From the NCBI GenBank assembly GCA_963804045.1, contig CAWDOR010000036.1, forward strand, positions 1-64,000: a stretch of DNA of 64,000 nucleotides. The letters are read 5' to 3'. Shown piece after piece: positions 62,066 through 64,000 of this stretch. The notes below the pieces were generated by a model that saw nothing but the letters and a program-made list of their open reading frames with translations, was not told the DNA's origin and did not search any database. A program made the position numbers and the translations under genes. The DNA comes from Rhodoblastus sp963804045. Its GTDB lineage: Bacteria; Pseudomonadota; Alphaproteobacteria; Rhizobiales; Beijerinckiaceae. Every line of letters begins with the position of its first letter. The stretch's first letter is position 1.

Positions 62066-62099
62066 CCCGGCCCGTTCATCGAAGCGGGCCGGGTTGTTT
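62066..62099 (+). terminator. Rho-independent terminator-like hairpin after ctpA
   Basis: CCCGGCCCG (62066-62074) pairs with CGGGCCGGG (62085-62093) around a 10-base loop and is followed by TTGTTT. The stem is strong and the T-run short. It lies in the 62-base gap between ctpA and the deacetylase gene, so it may only partly separate them. Confidence 0.65.
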
Positions 62100-62110
62100 C
62101 GTAGAGGGCC

Positions 62111-63283
62111 ATGCAGGACGAACTCGACCGCCCATTGGGGCTCGACCGCAAGCAGCCGCCGCCGGGCGGGCGGCGCAAGCCATTGCTTTCGGTTGGCCTT
62201 GGCGTGAGCCTGGCGCTGGTCGGCGGCGGCTTCTGGCTGGCCGCGCGGCAGGGGCCTGGCGGTGGACAGGGGCTCGGCGGCGAACCGGAAGCGCGGGCGA
62301 CGATCCAGCCGCTGCCGCCGGCGCCGCCTGCGCCGCCGCCGCCCCAGGTCCAGGTCGCGCCCGCCGCGCCCGCCGCCGAGGCGGGCCAGCAGGTCGACAT
62401 GGAGAATGGCGTGCGCGTGGTGCGCGGCGGCGCCGGCGGTCCGGCGATCATTCACGTGCCCGATTTCTCCGGCGCCAAGGCGCTGCCGCCGGCGCCGGAT
62501 GCGCGGCTGGCGGAAAAGACCCGCTTCGGCCTGTTGCCCCGGCGCGGCCGCGACGGCGCCCGTCCCGCCGATGTTTACGCCCGGCCGCAGCCGCCGCTCA
62601 AAGCCAATATGCCGCGCATCGCCATTGTCGTCGGCGGCATGGGGCTGAACGACATGGCGACCCAGGAGGCCATCGCCCGCCTGCCGGCGGCGGTGAGCCT
62701 GGCTTTCGCCCCCTATGGCGCGCGGGTCGAGCATCTCGGCAATTCGGCGCGCGACGCCGGCCATGAAATTCTGTTGCAGGCGGCGATGGAGCCTTTCGAC
62801 GCGGCGCAGGCGCCGGGGCCGCATGTGCTGACGACAGGAAACGCCCCCAAGGCCGAGGACGATCTGCATTGGCAGATGGGCCGTCTGGTCGGCTATATCG
62901 GCCTGATCAATTTTCAGGGCGGCAAATTCACCGCCGACCGCGACGCCACCGCCGCGCTGATGGCCGAACTGGCGGAGCGCGGCCTCGATTTCGTCGAGGA
63001 CGGCTCCGCGCCGCAGAGCCTCGCCGGCGAACTCGCCGAGGAAAAGAAAGTCGGCGCTCTCAAGGCCGATGTGCGCATTGACGAGGTCCAGCGCCCGGAG
63101 GCCATTGACGCGGCCCTGGCCAGACTGGAGACTCTGGCGCGGCAGAAGGGAGTCGCGGTCGGCTTCGCCTCCGGCCTGCCGCTCGCCAATGGCCGCATCG
63201 TCGGCTTTTTAACGGATCTAAAGACGCGCGGCGTGGCCCTGGTGCCGGTTTCATCGGTTCTGCGCGGCGCTGACAAGAGGTAA
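62111..63283 (+). CDS. Divergent polysaccharide deacetylase family protein
   Basis: A 390-aa envelope protein of the YibQ-like family. It has a cytoplasmic Pro/Arg-rich start, one membrane anchor (LLSVGLGVSLALVGGGFWLA, about residues 25-45), a Pro/Ala linker to about residue 160, and the NodB-like domain with RIAIVVGGMGLNDMATQEAI, AGHEILLQAAMEPFD and a late KGVAVGFASGLPLANGRIVG. The usual catalytic Asp in the first motif is replaced in this family, hence the name. It is coupled to rppH by a TAATG overlap. Confidence 0.88.
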   Translation: MQDELDRPLGLDRKQPPPGGRRKPLLSVGLGVSLALVGGGFWLAARQGPGGGQGLGGEPEARATIQPLPPAPPAPPPPQVQVAPAAPAAEAGQQVDMENGVRVVRGGAGGPAIIHVPDFSGAKALPPAPDARLAEKTRFGLLPRRGRDGARPADVYARPQPPLKANMPRIAIVVGGMGLNDMATQEAIARLPAAVSLAFAPYGARVEHLGNSARDAGHEILLQAAMEPFDAAQAPGPHVLTTGNAPKAEDDLHWQMGRLVGYIGLINFQGGKFTADRDATAALMAELAERGLDFVEDGSAPQSLAGELAEEKKVGALKADVRIDEVQRPEAIDAALARLETLARQKGVAVGFASGLPLANGRIVGFLTDLKTRGVALVPVSSVLRGADKR

Positions 63284-63789
63284 TGATGGATGCGCTGACT
63301 TATCGTCCCTGTGTCGGCATCATGCTGCTCAACGCCAAGGGCCGGGTTTTCGTCGGACGACGCAAATCGAAGCGCGGCCCCGAGGTGCATCCGCTGGAGC
63401 ATGAATGGCAGATGCCGCAAGGCGGCATTGACGACGGCGAAACGCCTTACAAGGCGGCCTTGCGCGAATTGCGCGAGGAGACCAATGTGCGCAGCGCCGA
63501 TTTCATCGCCGAGGCGCCGGACTGGCTGAGTTACGACCTGCCCACGGATATTGGCCGCAAGAACTGGCGCGGCCGGTTTCGCGGCCAGACGCAGAAATGG
63601 TTCGCTTTGCGCTTCACTGGCAAGGAGTCGGAAATCGACATCGAGACGCCGGACAATGGCAAGCACAAGCCGGAATTCGACGCCTGGCGCTGGGAGCGCA
63701 TGGAGCGCCTGCCGGAACTGATCGTGCCGTTCAAACGCCAGGTCTATGAGCAGGTCTGCGCCCAATTCGCCCATCTCGCGGGCGCTTGA
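63283..63789 (+). CDS. rppH: RNA pyrophosphohydrolase
   Basis: A 168-aa Nudix hydrolase that removes pyrophosphate from mRNA 5' ends and starts decay. The Nudix box is intact (GGIDDGETPYKAALRELREE followed by TNV), and the RppH opening YRPCVGIMLLNAKGRVFVG and GRFRGQTQKWFALRFTG are typical. Two ATG codons (63283 and 63286) could serve as start; both keep the family opening. It is the last gene of the plus-strand run and convergent with the gene at the right edge. Confidence 0.95.
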   Translation: MMDALTYRPCVGIMLLNAKGRVFVGRRKSKRGPEVHPLEHEWQMPQGGIDDGETPYKAALRELREETNVRSADFIAEAPDWLSYDLPTDIGRKNWRGRFRGQTQKWFALRFTGKESEIDIETPDNGKHKPEFDAWRWERMERLPELIVPFKRQVYEQVCAQFAHLAGA

Positions 63790-63825
63790 ATTTTGGGACG
63801 CGAGAGACTTGGGAGGCGGCGGCGC

Positions 63826-64000
63826 TCAGCCGGCGCCGGGGTCGGAGTCGTTCTCGAATTCGTTTTCGCAGGGCAGGGCGCCGCAGCCGGGGCAGGCGTC
63901 GAAATTGGTCAGTTCGGCGCGGGCGTGGGGGCCGGCCGGCGGCATTTTGCGCTCGGCGGCTTTGGTTTCGACGATGGTTTGGATGTTGGATTCGATTTCA
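63826..64000 (-). CDS. Partial gene at the right edge, Cys-rich C-terminus
   Basis: The minus strand is open from the window edge to a TGA at 63826-63828. The visible 57 residues begin EIESNIQTIVETKAAERKMP and end with DACPGCGALPCENEFENDSD, where three cysteines (C-x-x-C plus a fourth-turn Cys) could bind a metal. No family is recognised from this fragment. It is convergent with rppH, 36 bases apart. Confidence 0.5.
   Translation of the reverse strand, partial: EIESNIQTIVETKAAERKMPPAGPHARAELTNFDACPGCGALPCENEFENDSDPGAG

Overview
The window is GC-rich chromosomal DNA from an alphaproteobacterium, most likely of the Hyphomicrobiales (Rhizobiales). This rests on the housekeeping genes rpmH-rnpA-yidC-yihA-argB, dapD-dapE and the EnvC-like/ctpA/divergent deacetylase/rppH run, all with Rhizobiales-like protein sequences. 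The genus cannot be fixed from the sequence alone.

Region 1 (1-18.8 kb) is a Wzx/Wzy-dependent exopolysaccharide locus. It holds a flippase (cut by the window start), a glycosyltransferase, a PaaK/CapK-like adenylate-forming enzyme, two acyltransferase-3 membrane proteins, a GH5 glycosidase, a Wzy-like polymerase, a Wzc/ExoP-like co-polymerase with kinase domain, a Wza-like export lipoprotein broken by a one-base frameshift, a polysaccharide deacetylase-like protein, the initiating polyprenyl-phosphate sugar transferase and a UDP-glucose dehydrogenase-like enzyme. Region 2 (18.8-24 kb, minus strand) is a housekeeping block: HAD pyrimidine nucleotidase-like, argB, yihA, yidC, rnpA, rpmH, then tRNA-Arg(ACG) on the plus strand. 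Region 3 (24.3-26 kb) holds an HpcH/HpaI-type aldolase and an alpha/beta hydrolase.

Region 4 (26.4-56.0 kb) is the highlight: an uninterrupted plus-strand run of 19 tightly packed or overlapping genes encoding an extracellular-type contractile injection system (eCIS, the Afp/PVC/MAC relatives of phage tails). The order is DUF4255 cap protein, unknown beta-rich protein, large sheath, tube, second sheath, second tube, CIS tube-adaptor (Afp7-like), small DUF5908-like protein, gp27/gpD-like hub, gp5/gpV-like spike, unknown protein with a hydrophobic C-terminus, gp25, baseplate J, tail protein I, three consecutive proteins sharing an N-terminal module (the third 1736 aa), AAA+ ATPase, DUF4157 (HExxH) putative cargo, and two lower-GC genes that look like a cargo tip and a partner protein. 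Long Pro-Ser repeats occur in a sheath and in one of the three paralogs. Convergent to the system's end lies a GlcNAc-type (GT60-like) protein glycosyltransferase.

Region 5 (57.1-64 kb) returns to housekeeping: dapD, dapE (one-base frameshift), an EnvC-like murein hydrolase activator, ctpA, a divergent polysaccharide deacetylase, rppH and a partial gene at the right edge. Three independent one-base frameshifts (wza, the DUF4157 gene, dapE), one of them in a normally essential gene, suggest that some indels are sequence or assembly errors.
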